Shown one piece after another: positions 25,642 to 35,573 of a stretch of DNA of 64,000 bases. Location of the stretch: NCBI GenBank assembly GCA_016703545.1, contig JADJBX010000003.1:124001-188000 (forward strand), read 5' to 3'. The stretch's first letter is position 1, and every line of letters starts with the position of its first letter. The notes under the pieces were generated by a model, which was given only the letters and a program-made list of their open reading frames with translations, had not been told where the DNA came from and did no database searches. Both the position numbers and the translations under genes were made by a program. The DNA is from Candidatus Amarobacillus elongatus. Its GTDB lineage: Bacteria; Chloroflexota; Dehalococcoidia; Tepidiformales; Tepidiformaceae.

Positions 25642-26343
25642 CTACTCCAGGACCAGTTCGTCGCCCTCGCGAATGGGGCCCGCGGTAATGACCGCGCCGT
25701 ACACTCCAGCGCACGAGTTGTTGAGCTCCGCAGCTGCCTTCAGCACTGCCGGCGAACCCGCGCTCGTGGGGTGATCGAGCGTGATCATGACGCAACGCCG
25801 GTCCGGTTCGGTCACGGCGATGCGGGCGCCCCCCACGCGGATGATCCGCCCCACCCAGTCGTTCTCCGCGAACGGCGTCGACCCGCCCGTCTCGACCGTC
25901 AGGGTCATGCGGTACCGGCCGGGGTCATCCGCGGTGCCACTCGCGGCTGCCAGCGCCGCTACCGTCGCGTGACTGATGAGCGTCACGGGCGCAACGTCGT
26001 AGTTGCCCCGGTAGTCCGAGAGCAGCGTCAGCCGCCGGCCCGACTCGCGTTCCAGCTCCTCGCGCAGTGCCGGGTCCGCCGCCTCGTAGCGCGCGCCGGT
26101 GGGGGTTTCGACTTCGACCGAGGGCGGCGAGCCCGGCTTCATCGTGGCGCGGTAATTCAGGAGCGTGGCGTGCTCGCGGCCCGTGAACCAGGGGAAGCTG
26201 CTCCTCGAATCGGCGAGGACGAAGGCGTACTGCCGGTCCCCCGGCAACCCCTGGAGGGTCAGCGGGGCCGCTTCGAGCCGTTCGCCGCCCATGGACTTCA
26301 CCGGATAGCGATGAATGCTGGTGATGACGCCGATCGGTTCCAC
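25642..26343 (-). CDS. MOSC-domain protein
   Basis: 233 residues from a GTG at 26343 with GGGGGG upstream. The N-terminal MOSC beta-barrel is seen in ITSIHRYPVKSMGGERLEAAPLT and the MOSC domain in GGARIAVTEPDRRCVMITLDHPT, where the conserved Cys would carry a sulfur or bind the molybdenum cofactor. Such proteins detoxify N-hydroxylated compounds or handle Moco sulfur. The Moco-dependent formate dehydrogenase is far away in this window. Confidence 0.88.
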   Translation of the reverse strand: MEPIGVITSIHRYPVKSMGGERLEAAPLTLQGLPGDRQYAFVLADSRSSFPWFTGREHATLLNYRATMKPGSPPSVEVETPTGARYEAADPALREELERESGRRLTLLSDYRGNYDVAPVTLISHATVAALAAASGTADDPGRYRMTLTVETGGSTPFAENDWVGRIIRVGGARIAVTEPDRRCVMITLDHPTSAGSPAVLKAAAELNNSCAGVYGAVITAGPIREGDELVLE

Positions 26344-26483
26344 GACTGTTCCCCCCGGACACGCTTTCCGCGCGCATGATAGGCGAAGCCGCGGGGCCGC
26401 GAATCCCGCGCGCCCGTCGGCGTTTTCCCGGTGCGGCCCCGCGCGAGATACTGGCCCTACTCATTCCCGGGCCGGAGCCGCGC

Positions 26484-27721
<1,238 letters not shown>

Positions 27722-27722
<1 letters not shown>

Positions 27723-28066
27723 TGACCACGACTACCCCTATCCATGTCAGCTTCGAAGGCTACGGCGAGGCGCCGGAGATCTGGGGTTCGATGCAGGCGA
27801 ACTTCCTCGTCACCCAGCATGGCCAGCACGCCCAGGAAACCGCCGTCCTGCTGAATGACCCGGCCGCCACCTACCTCGCGGAAGTGCTGGGCCAGCCCGA
27901 CGGCGACGAGTTCCGGCGGGAAGCGGCGCGCCACGTGGGCCGCCTTTGGCTCGAAAAGCTCGTCGCCGAGGGGGTGCACCTTGCTCCCGCCGTCACGATC
28001 TCGCGGGGCGCCCTCGAAGCCGACCAGGCTTTCGTCGAGCAGGTGAAGCGGCTCGTCGGCCGGTAG
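27722..28066 (+). CDS. Hypothetical protein downstream of argG
   Basis: 114 residues, start overlapping the argG stop. Mixed alpha/beta, mostly acidic, no cysteines, no helix long enough for a membrane. A C-terminal helix of alternating charges (ALEADQAFVEQVKRLVGR) is visible. I do not recognise it. Its coupling to argG and birA is the only clue. Confidence 0.7.
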
Positions 28067-28070
28067 CCGG

Positions 28071-28844
28071 GTGAGCCCGGCGTTCGATGCGGCGGCGTTC
28101 CAGCGCGCCCTCCAAACCCGCGCCGTCGGCCGCTGGATGGTGTACCGGGACGAGTGCGAGTCGACCATGCCCCTCGCTCGCCGCGAAGCGGACGAGGGCG
28201 CGCCCCACGGCACGATCGTGCTCGCGGAGGCTCAGACGGCCGGCCGCGGCCGCCGCGGCCGTTCGTTCCACAGCCCCGCCGGCGAGAACCTCTACTTCAC
28301 CCTCGTCCTGCGGCTGTCCCCGGCGCAGCAGCGCACGCTGCCCGTGGCGCTCCCGCTCGCGATCTGCGATGCCGTGCGGGCGGAAGGCGTCGACGCACGC
28401 ATCAAGTGGCCGAATGACATCTGGGTGGGCGAACGCAAGCTGAGCGGCATGCTCATCGACGCCGAGGCCGGGCCCGCCGGGCTCGTTGCCTTCCCCGGCA
28501 TCGGCATCAACGTGAACGGCGACCCAACCCTCGTCCCGGAGCTCGCGGCCATCGCCACGAGTGTGCGCAGGGAACTCGGCCGCGCCGTCGTGCGCGAAAC
28601 GCTCCTCGCGCGCGCCTGTTCGCTCCTCGAAGCCGCTCTCGATGCGCCCTCAGACACGCTCGTGCCCCGTTACCGGGAGCGGTCGCTGATTCTCGGCCGC
28701 CGCGTCGTGGTCGCGCCCACGGGCGCCGGCGCATTCGAGGGGATCGCCGCAGACATAACGGATGACGGCTCCCTCGTCGTGCGGCACGAGAACGGCCGTC
28801 ACGAAACCGTGACGGCCGCCGATGTCTCGGTGCGCCCCGCCTGA
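28071..28844 (+). CDS. birA: Biotin--[acetyl-CoA-carboxylase] ligase
   Basis: 257 residues from a GTG. It has the biotin-binding GRGRRGRSFHSPAGENLYFTLVL region, KWPNDIWV and KLSGMLIDAE, and a small C-terminal SH3-like domain. There is no N-terminal helix-turn-helix, so this is the short form that attaches biotin to carrier proteins without acting as a repressor. The stop lies in a small GC hairpin. Confidence 0.95.
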   Translation: MSPAFDAAAFQRALQTRAVGRWMVYRDECESTMPLARREADEGAPHGTIVLAEAQTAGRGRRGRSFHSPAGENLYFTLVLRLSPAQQRTLPVALPLAICDAVRAEGVDARIKWPNDIWVGERKLSGMLIDAEAGPAGLVAFPGIGINVNGDPTLVPELAAIATSVRRELGRAVVRETLLARACSLLEAALDAPSDTLVPRYRERSLILGRRVVVAPTGAGAFEGIAADITDDGSLVVRHENGRHETVTAADVSVRPA

Positions 28845-28857
28845 CGGGGCTCCCCGC

Positions 28858-29334
28858 TCAGGCCGGCTTCTTCGGCACCATCACCTTGCGACGGAAGTAG
28901 CACACCTCTTCGCCGCGCTGGTTGAAGCCGCGCGTCTCGACCGTCACGATGCCGCGGTCCGGCCGGCTCGTCGATTCGACCTTCTCCAGGACGAGCGTCT
29001 CCGCGCGGATGGTGTCGCCGTGGAATGTCGGCGCGACGTGGCGCAGCGACTCGATCTCGAGGTTGGCGATCGCCTTGCCCGAGACGTCCGGCACGCTCAT
29101 CCCGAGGACGAGCGAGTACACGAAGTTGCCGACGACGACGTTCTGCTTGAACTGCGTCTCCTCTTCCGCGAACCAGCGGTCCGAGTGCAGCGGGTGGTGG
29201 TTCATCGTGATGTCGCAGAAGAGGTGGTCTTCGGATTCGGTGATGGTCTTGCTCGGCCAGTGCTTGTACACGTCGCCGGGCTCGAATTCCTCGTAGTAGC
29301 GGCCGAACTTGTCGCGCCCATCGTAGACAGCCAT
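28858..29334 (-). CDS. MaoC-like hot-dog hydratase
   Basis: 158 residues from the ATG at 29334 with AGGAGG upstream. The motif ITMNHHPLHSDRWFAEE carries the Asp/His catalytic region of MaoC-like hydratases. The family includes mesaconyl-CoA hydratase and other enoyl-CoA hydratases. It ends a minus-strand pair with an acyl-CoA dehydrogenase 71 nt upstream, fitting a shared acyl-CoA route. Confidence 0.88.
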   Translation of the reverse strand: MAVYDGRDKFGRYYEEFEPGDVYKHWPSKTITESEDHLFCDITMNHHPLHSDRWFAEEETQFKQNVVVGNFVYSLVLGMSVPDVSGKAIANLEIESLRHVAPTFHGDTIRAETLVLEKVESTSRPDRGIVTVETRGFNQRGEEVCYFRRKVMVPKKPA

Positions 29335-29405
29335 GGTGTGTTCCTCCTCCAAGTGCGAAGCCCGTCGCGGCGGGCACGGTCGGGCAGCTGGCGCGAGGCC
29401 GGTGC

Positions 29406-30578
29406 CTAGACGGGGTAGTCCTTCACAAGGTTGCGCGCGATGACGATCTTCTGGATGTCGCTCGTGCCCTCGGCGATGATCATGAGCGGCGCGTCGCGGT
29501 AGTACCGCTCCAGCGGCAGCTCCTTGCTATAGGCGACGCCGCCGTGGATGCGCATGGCATCGAGCACGACTTCCTGCGCGATCTCGGTGGAATACAGCTT
29601 CGCCATCCCGGCATCGAGGTCGCTGCGTTCGCCGGCGTCCTTCTTGCGGGCCGCATCGAAGGTGAGCAGGCGCGCCGCGCGGATCTTCGTCGCCATCTCC
29701 GCAAGGCGGAGCTGCTGCGCCTGGTGCTCGAAGATCGGCTTGCCGAAGGCCACGCGCTTCTGCGCATAGCGGATCGCGTCATCGAAGGCCGCCTGCGCGA
29801 CACCGACGCCCCGCGCCGCCACGTTGATCCGGCCGACTTCGAGCGCGCTCATGATGTGCTGGAAGCCGCTGCCTTCGCGCCCGCCAAGGATGGAGCTCGC
29901 CGGTACGCGCGCATCCTCGAAGGCGAGTTCCGTCGTTTCCACGCCCTTGTAGCCGAGCTTGTCGAACTTCTTGCCCTTCACGAAACCGGGGGTGTCGTGG
30001 GGCACGAGGAACGCGGTGATGCCCTTGTGCCGGGGCTCCGCCGCCGGGTCCGTCTTCGTCATGACCAGGTAGACGCCCGCGCGGTGCCCGTTCGTCACCC
30101 ACATCTTCTGCCCGTTGATGACGTAGTCGTCACCGTCGCGGCGGGCCGTGGTGCGGATCGCCTGCGCGTCGGACCCCGCGTCCGGCTCGGTGATGCTGAG
30201 CGCGCAGCGCATCTCCGGCTCGACCAGCTTCGGCAGGTACTCGTTCTTCTGCGCTTCGGTGCCGTACTCGTTGATGGCGTACCCGACGAGCACGTGCGTA
30301 TTGATGATGCCCGCGAGGCTCATCCAGCCGCGCGCGAGCTCCATGCAGACGCCCGCGTAGCACTCGAATGTGAGGTCCAGGCCGCCGTACTGCTCGGGGA
30401 TCTTGATGCCGAACAGTCCCATGTCCGACATGCCCTTGAGCAGAGGCTCGGGGAAGGCGTCCGCGTGCTCGAATTCGCTCGCGTTCGGGCGAACCTCCTT
30501 TTCGACCCACACACCGACGTTGTTCACGACGTCCCGTGCAAGCGGATCGAGGATATCTGCGGCGTAATCTCTCGCCAT
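29406..30578 (-). CDS. Acyl-CoA dehydrogenase
   Basis: 390 residues from the ATG at 30578 with AAGGAAGG. It has the signature ALSITEPDAGSDAQAIRTTA, KMWVTNGHRAGVYLVM, the Arg-rich QKRVAFGKPIFEHQA and the C-terminal MRIHGGVAYSKELPLERYYRDAP with IAEGTSDIQKIVIARNL, where Glu is the usual catalytic base. It is an FAD enzyme making enoyl-CoA. No electron-transfer flavoprotein genes are in the window. Confidence 0.95.
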   Translation of the reverse strand: MARDYAADILDPLARDVVNNVGVWVEKEVRPNASEFEHADAFPEPLLKGMSDMGLFGIKIPEQYGGLDLTFECYAGVCMELARGWMSLAGIINTHVLVGYAINEYGTEAQKNEYLPKLVEPEMRCALSITEPDAGSDAQAIRTTARRDGDDYVINGQKMWVTNGHRAGVYLVMTKTDPAAEPRHKGITAFLVPHDTPGFVKGKKFDKLGYKGVETTELAFEDARVPASSILGGREGSGFQHIMSALEVGRINVAARGVGVAQAAFDDAIRYAQKRVAFGKPIFEHQAQQLRLAEMATKIRAARLLTFDAARKKDAGERSDLDAGMAKLYSTEIAQEVVLDAMRIHGGVAYSKELPLERYYRDAPLMIIAEGTSDIQKIVIARNLVKDYPV

Positions 30579-30684
30579 CGGTGGCCTTCCTTCTGTCCCG
30601 TGAAGTGGGCCAATTATCGGCGGCGGCGCCCTTACCGGCATCGGCGGGCTTACGCCACTCCCGAACCCGCCTCGAATCTTCCGT

Positions 30685-30713
30685 TTACGTCACGGTTACT
30701 CCCGTGGAATAAT
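30685..30713 (+). promoter_or_regulatory. Promoter with spacer inverted repeat for the MFS gene
   Basis: TTACGT (30685-30690), 17-nt spacer, AATAAT (30708-30713). The spacer contains CACGG-N6-CCGTG, a possible operator. Confidence 0.6.
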
Positions 30714-30762
30714 CGATGCACACGATTGGCGGGGCCTTCACATCCCGCGCGCGAGGTACCTG

Positions 30763-32187
30763 ATGGCGATGCATCGAGGCGGAACAGCCGTGAGCGGGCA
30801 GGCCGGTGGCCCCGTGCCCGGGGGAAGCAAGCCGTCGTTTTCGCAGGCCCTCGACGTCTTCAGGTCGCGAAACTACCGCTTCCTCTGGACTTCCTCCCTC
30901 TTCTCCTTCACCGGCATGCAGATGCAGCAGGTTGCGCGCGCGCTGCTCGCCTGGCGCCTGACCGAATCCTTCGGCGCCGTTGGCGCGATCTCGCTCTCGT
31001 TCGGGTTGCCGATGCTGCTGTTCTCCCTGGTCGGCGGCTCGCTCGCCGACCGCTTCGAAAAGCGGAACCTCTCGCTCATTTCGCAGGTGGTCACGGGGCT
31101 GTTGGCGCTGATCAACGCGCTCATGCTCGTGACCGACACGATCACGTTCGAATGGCTCTTCATCCTCGGGCTCGGCGGCGGGACCGCGATGGCGCTCGGC
31201 ATGCCGGCCCGCACCCCGTTGATGGCGCAGGCCGTCGGCCCGGACAAGGTGATGAGCGCGATGGCCATGTCCAACGCGGCGATGAACTTCACGCGGCTGT
31301 TCGGCCCCGCCCTCGCCGGCGCGATGGTCGCCGCGTGGAGCCTCGAGTCCGTGTACTTCCTCCAGGCCGCCCTCTATGTGCTGTCCTGCCTCACGCTGCT
31401 GTTCGTCCCGCGCGGCCTGGGCATGGCGATGAGCCGCGGCCCGGCCAGGCAGGGCATGTTCGCGGAGATCGGCGCCGGCCTGAAGTACGTCGCCACCGAC
31501 TCGCGGCTGCGCATGCTCAACGGGACCATGCTCATCATCAGCTTCTTCGCCATGCCCTACGTCATGCTCCTCGCGGGCTTCGTGAAGGAGGAGCTTGGCA
31601 AGGGCGATGGCGCCTTCGGCCTGCTGCAGTCCGTCTCGGGCGTGGGCGCGCTCGCCGGCTCCCTCGCCATCGCCACCCTCACCACGTACGACCGCAAGAA
31701 CACCGTGCAGTGGGTCGCCGGCGTCGTTGGCGGCCTCGGGCTGTTGGGGCTCGCGGTCGGTTCCGAGGCGTTCGGGTACAGCGGCGCGCTCGTGGCCATC
31801 CTCGTGCTCGGCCTCGCTCTGACCGCCTACCAGACCCTGAACTCGACCCTGATCATGGACGCGACGAAGCCCGAGTACTACGGCCGCGTGATGAGCATCA
31901 ACATGCTCAGCTTCAGCGCGATGCCGCTGATGGCGTTCCCCCTCGGCCGTGTCGCCGACGTGGTGGGCGTGCAGCAGATGTTCGCCGTCCAGGGGTTCAT
32001 CGTCATCGCGTCGCTGGTGCTGGTGGCGCTGCTCAACCCGGGCCACACCTTCGGGCGGGTAGCGCCACGCGCGTACTCGGCGATGGGCATGGGGCACGGC
32101 GGCCCCGGGATGGCTCGTGCTGGCGCTCGTCCCGGCTCCCCCATGACAGAGGAAGAGGCCGCTCCCGCGCCCGCCGGCGGCCAGTAG
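30763..32187 (+). CDS. Major facilitator superfamily transporter
   Basis: 474 residues with 12 hydrophobic segments, an N-terminal cytosolic part (FRSRNYRFLWTSSLFSFTGMQM) typical of the EntS/MFS_3 group, and GGSLADRFEKRNLS for the loop 2-3 motif. The C-terminal 55 residues are Gly/Ala/Pro-rich and polar. Likely an exporter; substrate unknown. The gene has its own promoter and a terminator shared with the convergent ccr-like gene. Confidence 0.85.
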   Translation: MAMHRGGTAVSGQAGGPVPGGSKPSFSQALDVFRSRNYRFLWTSSLFSFTGMQMQQVARALLAWRLTESFGAVGAISLSFGLPMLLFSLVGGSLADRFEKRNLSLISQVVTGLLALINALMLVTDTITFEWLFILGLGGGTAMALGMPARTPLMAQAVGPDKVMSAMAMSNAAMNFTRLFGPALAGAMVAAWSLESVYFLQAALYVLSCLTLLFVPRGLGMAMSRGPARQGMFAEIGAGLKYVATDSRLRMLNGTMLIISFFAMPYVMLLAGFVKEELGKGDGAFGLLQSVSGVGALAGSLAIATLTTYDRKNTVQWVAGVVGGLGLLGLAVGSEAFGYSGALVAILVLGLALTAYQTLNSTLIMDATKPEYYGRVMSINMLSFSAMPLMAFPLGRVADVVGVQQMFAVQGFIVIASLVLVALLNPGHTFGRVAPRAYSAMGMGHGGPGMARAGARPGSPMTEEEAAPAPAGGQ

Positions 32188-32237
32188 GCACGGAGCAACG
32201 GCTGCCCGGCTGGGCTCGGTCAATTCACACGGACACA

Positions 32238-32272
32238 AAGAAGGGGGGCCATTCGGCCTCCCTTCTTGTTTG
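32238..32272. terminator. Bidirectional terminator between MFS and CCR-like genes
   Basis: Stem AAGAAGG-GGCC/GGCC-CCTTCTT (with mismatches) flanked by T-rich sequence on the plus side (TTGTTTGG) and A-rich on the other. Confidence 0.8.
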
Positions 32273-32290
32273 GTCTTTGGGCCCCGGGGC

Positions 32291-33544
32291 CTAGGTGTTC
32301 GCGCCCATGCCTTCGCGCGGGGCGTTTACGAGGATCACCATGTTGCCTTCGGGATGGCGGTTCTCGTACATCAGCTGGTGGCACTCGCCCGTCTCGTTGA
32401 ACGGGAACACCCGCCCGAGGCACGGGTCAATCTTCCCTTCGATGACAAGTTCGTTGAACGCGTAGGCCTGGTCATCGTTCGCGAAGTGGGAGCCCTGGAG
32501 GCGCTTCTGGCGCATCCAGAGGTACCGCAGGTCGACATCCGCGTTGTAGCCGGTGGTGCCGGCGCAGATGACCACCATGCCGCCCGTATCGCACACGAAC
32601 TGGCTCGTCGGGACGGTGTCCTGCCCGGGGTGTTCGAACACGATGCGCGGGCTCTTGCGCTCGCCGAGGACGTCCCAGATCGCCTTGCCGAAGGCGCGGG
32701 CGCCGCCCGTGAACTTGCCCATCGCCTCGTTGTCGGTCCAGTCCGGAAGCCGGCCCCAGTGGTCGAAGTCCTTGCGGTTGATGCAGCCGACGGCGCCGAG
32801 GCGCATGCAGTGTTCGTACTTCGCCGGGCTCGAGACGACCGCGATCGGCTTCGCGCCAACGTTCGCGGCAAGCTGCAGCGCCATCGACCCGAGGCCACCC
32901 GAGGCGCCCCACACGAGCACAACGTCGTTCTCCTTCACGTTGTGCGGAGGCCACCCGAAGAGCATGCGGTACGCGGTCGCGCCCACGAGGAAGTAGGCGG
33001 CGGCCCCCTCCCAGGTCAGGTGCCGGGGCTTCGGCGCGCACTGGTGCGCCTGCACCTTCGTGAACTGCGCGAACGAGCCCCAGTTCGTTTCGTACCCCCA
33101 GATGCGGAACGAGGGGTCGAACATCGGGTCTTCGCCCGCCTTCACCGACGGCGCGTTCACATCCCAGGATCCGCAGTGCACGACGACTTCGTCGCCGACC
33201 TTCCAGTTCCGGACGTTGGAACCGGTCTTATAGATGATGCCCGACGCGTCGGAGCCGCCGATGTGGAAGTCTTCCGGTTCGCCGGCCCGGTTGCGAATGC
33301 CAATGACGTCGATGGGCGAACCGAGGCCGGCCCAGACATTGTTGTAGTTGACGCCTGCCGCCATGACGTATACGAGCACGTCGTCCGGGCCGATTTCCGG
33401 CACGTTAACGACCTCCGGCTGGAACGCCTGGCGGGGCTCCCCGAAGCGGGACTGGCGGATGAGTTGCGCGTGCATCCGCGCCGGGACGTGCCCGAGCGGC
33501 GGCACCTCGCCGAGGTCGTAGAGATCCTTCAGTTCTTCGGCCAT
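32291..33544 (-). CDS. ccrA: Crotonyl-CoA carboxylase/reductase
   Basis: 417 residues from the ATG at 33544 after GAGGAG. A medium-chain dehydrogenase with the CCR hallmark [19 protein letters not shown] and [25 protein letters not shown], the NADPH-binding [29 protein letters not shown], and [13 protein letters not shown] reduces and carboxylates crotonyl-CoA to ethylmalonyl-CoA. The VOC-domain epimerase-like gene is just upstream on the same strand, as expected for ethylmalonyl-CoA. It could instead act on a longer enoyl-CoA. Confidence 0.88.
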   Translation of the reverse strand: MAEELKDLYDLGEVPPLGHVPARMHAQLIRQSRFGEPRQAFQPEVVNVPEIGPDDVLVYVMAAGVNYNNVWAGLGSPIDVIGIRNRAGEPEDFHIGGSDASGIIYKTGSNVRNWKVGDEVVVHCGSWDVNAPSVKAGEDPMFDPSFRIWGYETNWGSFAQFTKVQAHQCAPKPRHLTWEGAAAYFLVGATAYRMLFGWPPHNVKENDVVLVWGASGGLGSMALQLAANVGAKPIAVVSSPAKYEHCMRLGAVGCINRKDFDHWGRLPDWTDNEAMGKFTGGARAFGKAIWDVLGERKSPRIVFEHPGQDTVPTSQFVCDTGGMVVICAGTTGYNADVDLRYLWMRQKRLQGSHFANDDQAYAFNELVIEGKIDPCLGRVFPFNETGECHQLMYENRHPEGNMVILVNAPREGMGANT

Positions 33545-33591
33545 GCGGCTCCTCACAGGCGGCTGTCCCGCCGCGTCTTTGGGGTTGGGAC

Positions 33592-33620
33592 AGTCTAGCC
33601 AACGCCGGTCGGCCGGTAAA
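33592..33620 (-). promoter_or_regulatory. Promoter of the CCR gene
   Basis: TTTACC (33615-33620), 17-nt spacer, TAGACT (33592-33597), about 48 nt before the ATG and 18 nt after the end of the VOC gene. Confidence 0.65.
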
Positions 33621-33637
33621 TTCGCGCGCTTACGTGC

Positions 33638-34090
33638 TCAGGCGTTCGGCGTGCCCGTGTGAATCCGCGCCTCGCGATTCCGGACCGGGACCAGCTCGGT
33701 CAGCACCCCGGCCGCTTCGCGCGGGTAGAAGAACGCGGCGCCGGCGCGCGGGCCGATGTCCACCTGGCGAAGGCCGTTGCTGGCGAGGCGCGCCGCCTCG
33801 GCCGTCACGTCGTCGACCGCGTACCCGATGTGGTGCAGCCCCGCGCCGCGCTTCGCGAGGAAGCGGGCGGCGCCGCTCGTCTCGTCTTGCGGCACGATGA
33901 TTTCGACCACGGTTTCGCCCTCGCCCACCGCGATGAAGTAATTGAGGGTGCGTTCCGGCGCGAAGTACGAGCCTGTCTCCCCGGCGCCGCGCCAGTCCGC
34001 GATTTCGAAGCCCATGACGTCGATGAAGACCTTGCGCGCGTCGAGCCATGACGCGGCGACGAGGCCAATGTGGTCGATGCGGCGGATCAT
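33638..34090 (-). CDS. VOC-family protein, methylmalonyl/ethylmalonyl-CoA epimerase-like
   Basis: 150 residues with two VOC beta-alpha-beta modules. The opening RIDHIGLVAASWLDARKVF and GLHHIGYAVDDVTA place metal-binding His at the usual sites, with Glu in VVEIIVPQ and ELVPV. It lies immediately upstream of the CCR gene on the same strand. The epimerase role is from family and context; glyoxalase-like or dioxygenase alternatives cannot be excluded. Confidence 0.8.
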   Translation of the reverse strand: MIRRIDHIGLVAASWLDARKVFIDVMGFEIADWRGAGETGSYFAPERTLNYFIAVGEGETVVEIIVPQDETSGAARFLAKRGAGLHHIGYAVDDVTAEAARLASNGLRQVDIGPRAGAAFFYPREAAGVLTELVPVRNREARIHTGTPNA

Positions 34091-34122
34091 GGCGGTCTCC
34101 CCCGGGTGCGGAATGTGCGCGC

Positions 34123-34151
34123 ACAGTAGCGGTCCGCGGGGGGCGCGTCGA
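34123..34151 (-). promoter_or_regulatory. Possible promoter of the VOC/CCR genes
   Basis: TCGACG (34146-34151), 17-nt spacer, TACTGT (34123-34128), about 33 nt before the VOC start. Confidence 0.45.
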
Positions 34152-34598
34152 TGGGGCGAAACAGGCAGCCTCCGCTGAAAGCTCGTGTCCGAACGGGTTT
34201 ACGGCCATTTTACGAGCCGCTTGCCCAATTCGGGCGCATCGCCGGGCGTGGGGCGGCAGTATCTGCCCGTGGCCGCAAGGCCCGCCGGCATCTCCGCCGG
34301 GACCCTCCGAGCCGCCTGCGGGAACTGACACCTGGGGGCGCAAGTGCACAATCCCGCAGGCGCGCTCGGGCTCTCCCCCTCTTCCCCTCCGCTGCTTTCC
34401 CACCGTTCTTCTTCGTCTCCCCCGTTGTGACGGCGCCCCGGGCGTGCTCACCGATGAGCGGCGTTGGGCGCTGCGTCCAGGGCGTTCGTTCGACCCTTCG
34501 TTTCACTCTGTAATCGGGAGCCCTCTGGCGCTTTGAGACCGGGAGGGGCAGAGTCGTACCCGGTGGGCGCGGCGCGTATCCGGGACCGGTGAACGGTT
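34152..34598. other. Gene-free region with clustered hairpins and a pyrimidine tract
   Basis: About 450 nt between divergent promoters with no convincing gene. At 34221-34367 five hairpins follow in a row: GCCC/GGGC, GGCAG-TAT-CTGCC, GGCC-GCAA-GGCC (a GNRA loop), CCGGC/GCCGG, and a stem of about 17 bp with a single bulge whose core is CGCCTGCGGGA/TCCCGCAGGCG. A plus-strand tract of about 60 nt that is mostly C and T follows (34372-34430). Three ORFs overlap here but look like shadows. It may be a structured RNA or a transcribed leader. Confidence 0.5.
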
Positions 34599-34627
34599 TT
34601 GTTCCGGTGAAGGGCGCGTGCTATAGT
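34599..34627 (+). promoter_or_regulatory. Promoter of the nuo operon
   Basis: TTGTTC (34599-34604), 17-nt spacer, TATAGT (34622-34627) with an extended TGC, about 41 nt before the nuoA GTG. Confidence 0.8.
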
Positions 34628-34668
34628 GCCCACCGGCTTTCGGGACAGATTTCACAATCGGCGGCCGC

Positions 34669-35043
34669 GTGCTTTACGAATTCGGTCACATCGGAATCCT
34701 CGTCATCATCGCCATCGTCTTCCCGCTGGGAGCGGTGGTGACGTCGTGGGCGCTGCAGTTCGTCCGAATCCGCCCGGCGGTCCCCTCGGACCCTGTGAAG
34801 GAAGACATCTACGAGTGCGGCGTGCTCACCGAGGGCCCCAGCCTCGTCCAGTTCAATTTCCGCTTCTACTACGTCGCGCTGCTGTTCGTGTTGTTCGACG
34901 TCGAAATCATCTTCCTGTTCCCCTGGGCCCTTGTGTATGACTCCATCGGCTGGCAGGGGTTCCTCGAAGGCGTCGGCTTCATCGGCATCCTCGCGCTCGG
35001 CATCCTGTACGCGTGGCGCAAGCGCGCGCTGGAGTGGCGCTAA
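34669..35043 (+). CDS. nuoA: NADH-quinone oxidoreductase subunit A
   Basis: 124 residues from a GTG. Three membrane helices and the conserved loop DPVKEDIYECGVLTEGP, followed by FRFYYVALLFVLFDVEIIFLFPWA, identify NuoA. The loop Cys lies near the quinone site. It opens the nuo operon; its stop overlaps the next start (TAATG), and that next gene is nuoC, not nuoB. Confidence 0.96.
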   Translation: MLYEFGHIGILVIIAIVFPLGAVVTSWALQFVRIRPAVPSDPVKEDIYECGVLTEGPSLVQFNFRFYYVALLFVLFDVEIIFLFPWALVYDSIGWQGFLEGVGFIGILALGILYAWRKRALEWR

Positions 35044-35573
35044 TGGCAGTGACACGTGAATGGTCCGGACACGACGTGGCGGCCGCCGTCGAAGCGGCGG
35101 TCCCGGGTGCGGTCGCGAAGGCCGATGCGGTCGCCTGCTTCCTCAAGCCCGAGCACCTCGTTGAGGCCATGCAGGCCCTGCGGACCGGCCCCGAAACCGA
35201 CTTCGTCCACCTCACCAACCTCTGCGGCGTGGACTACTGGGACCACTTCGAAGTCGTCTACCACATCCAATCGTTCGTGCGGAATCAGATTTGCACCGTG
35301 AAGGTGGAGTGCTGGGACCGCGAGACGCCGGTGGTGCCGAGCGTGGTCCCCGTGTGGCACGGGGCATGGATGCAGGAGTGCGAGGCGTACGACCTCTTCG
35401 GCATCCGCTTCGAAGGGCACCCCAACCTCCATCGCATTCTGCTCTGGGACGGGTTCCCCGGCTGGCCACTTCGCAAGGACTTCCTTTCGATGCCCGGCGG
35501 CCTGCAGCCCGGCCTGAACGAGTTCGCCGGGACCGCCCGGCGCGAGGCTCCCCCCGTGAGGCCCGTGGAATGA
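35043..35573 (+). CDS. nuoC: NADH-quinone oxidoreductase subunit C
   Basis: 176 residues from the ATG at 35043, overlapping the nuoA stop. It has the 30-kDa subunit features LTNLCGVDYWDHFEVVYHI and the block EAYDLFGIRFEGHPNLHRILLWDGFPGWPLRKDF. It is part of the peripheral arm. nuoB would normally lie between A and C and is absent. Confidence 0.95.
   Translation: MAVTREWSGHDVAAAVEAAVPGAVAKADAVACFLKPEHLVEAMQALRTGPETDFVHLTNLCGVDYWDHFEVVYHIQSFVRNQICTVKVECWDRETPVVPSVVPVWHGAWMQECEAYDLFGIRFEGHPNLHRILLWDGFPGWPLRKDFLSMPGGLQPGLNEFAGTARREAPPVRPVE

Noticed and set aside
26376..26483. N-terminal extension of argG from an ATG at 26376
   Set aside because: The 36 codons are unlike any argG start; the GTG at 26484 gives the conserved opening.
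28834..28850. Small GC hairpin at the end of birA as a terminator
   Set aside because: Six-bp stem without a T run; too weak to annotate.
30685..32238. 517-residue minus-strand ORF over the MFS gene
   Set aside because: It is antisense to a well-conserved transporter and consists of His/Glu/Arg-rich low-complexity sequence.
34048..34536. Overlapping ORFs of 98-162 residues in the gap before nuoA
   Set aside because: No family, no ribosome binding site, no consistent third-position bias; better explained as RNA structure or non-coding sequence.
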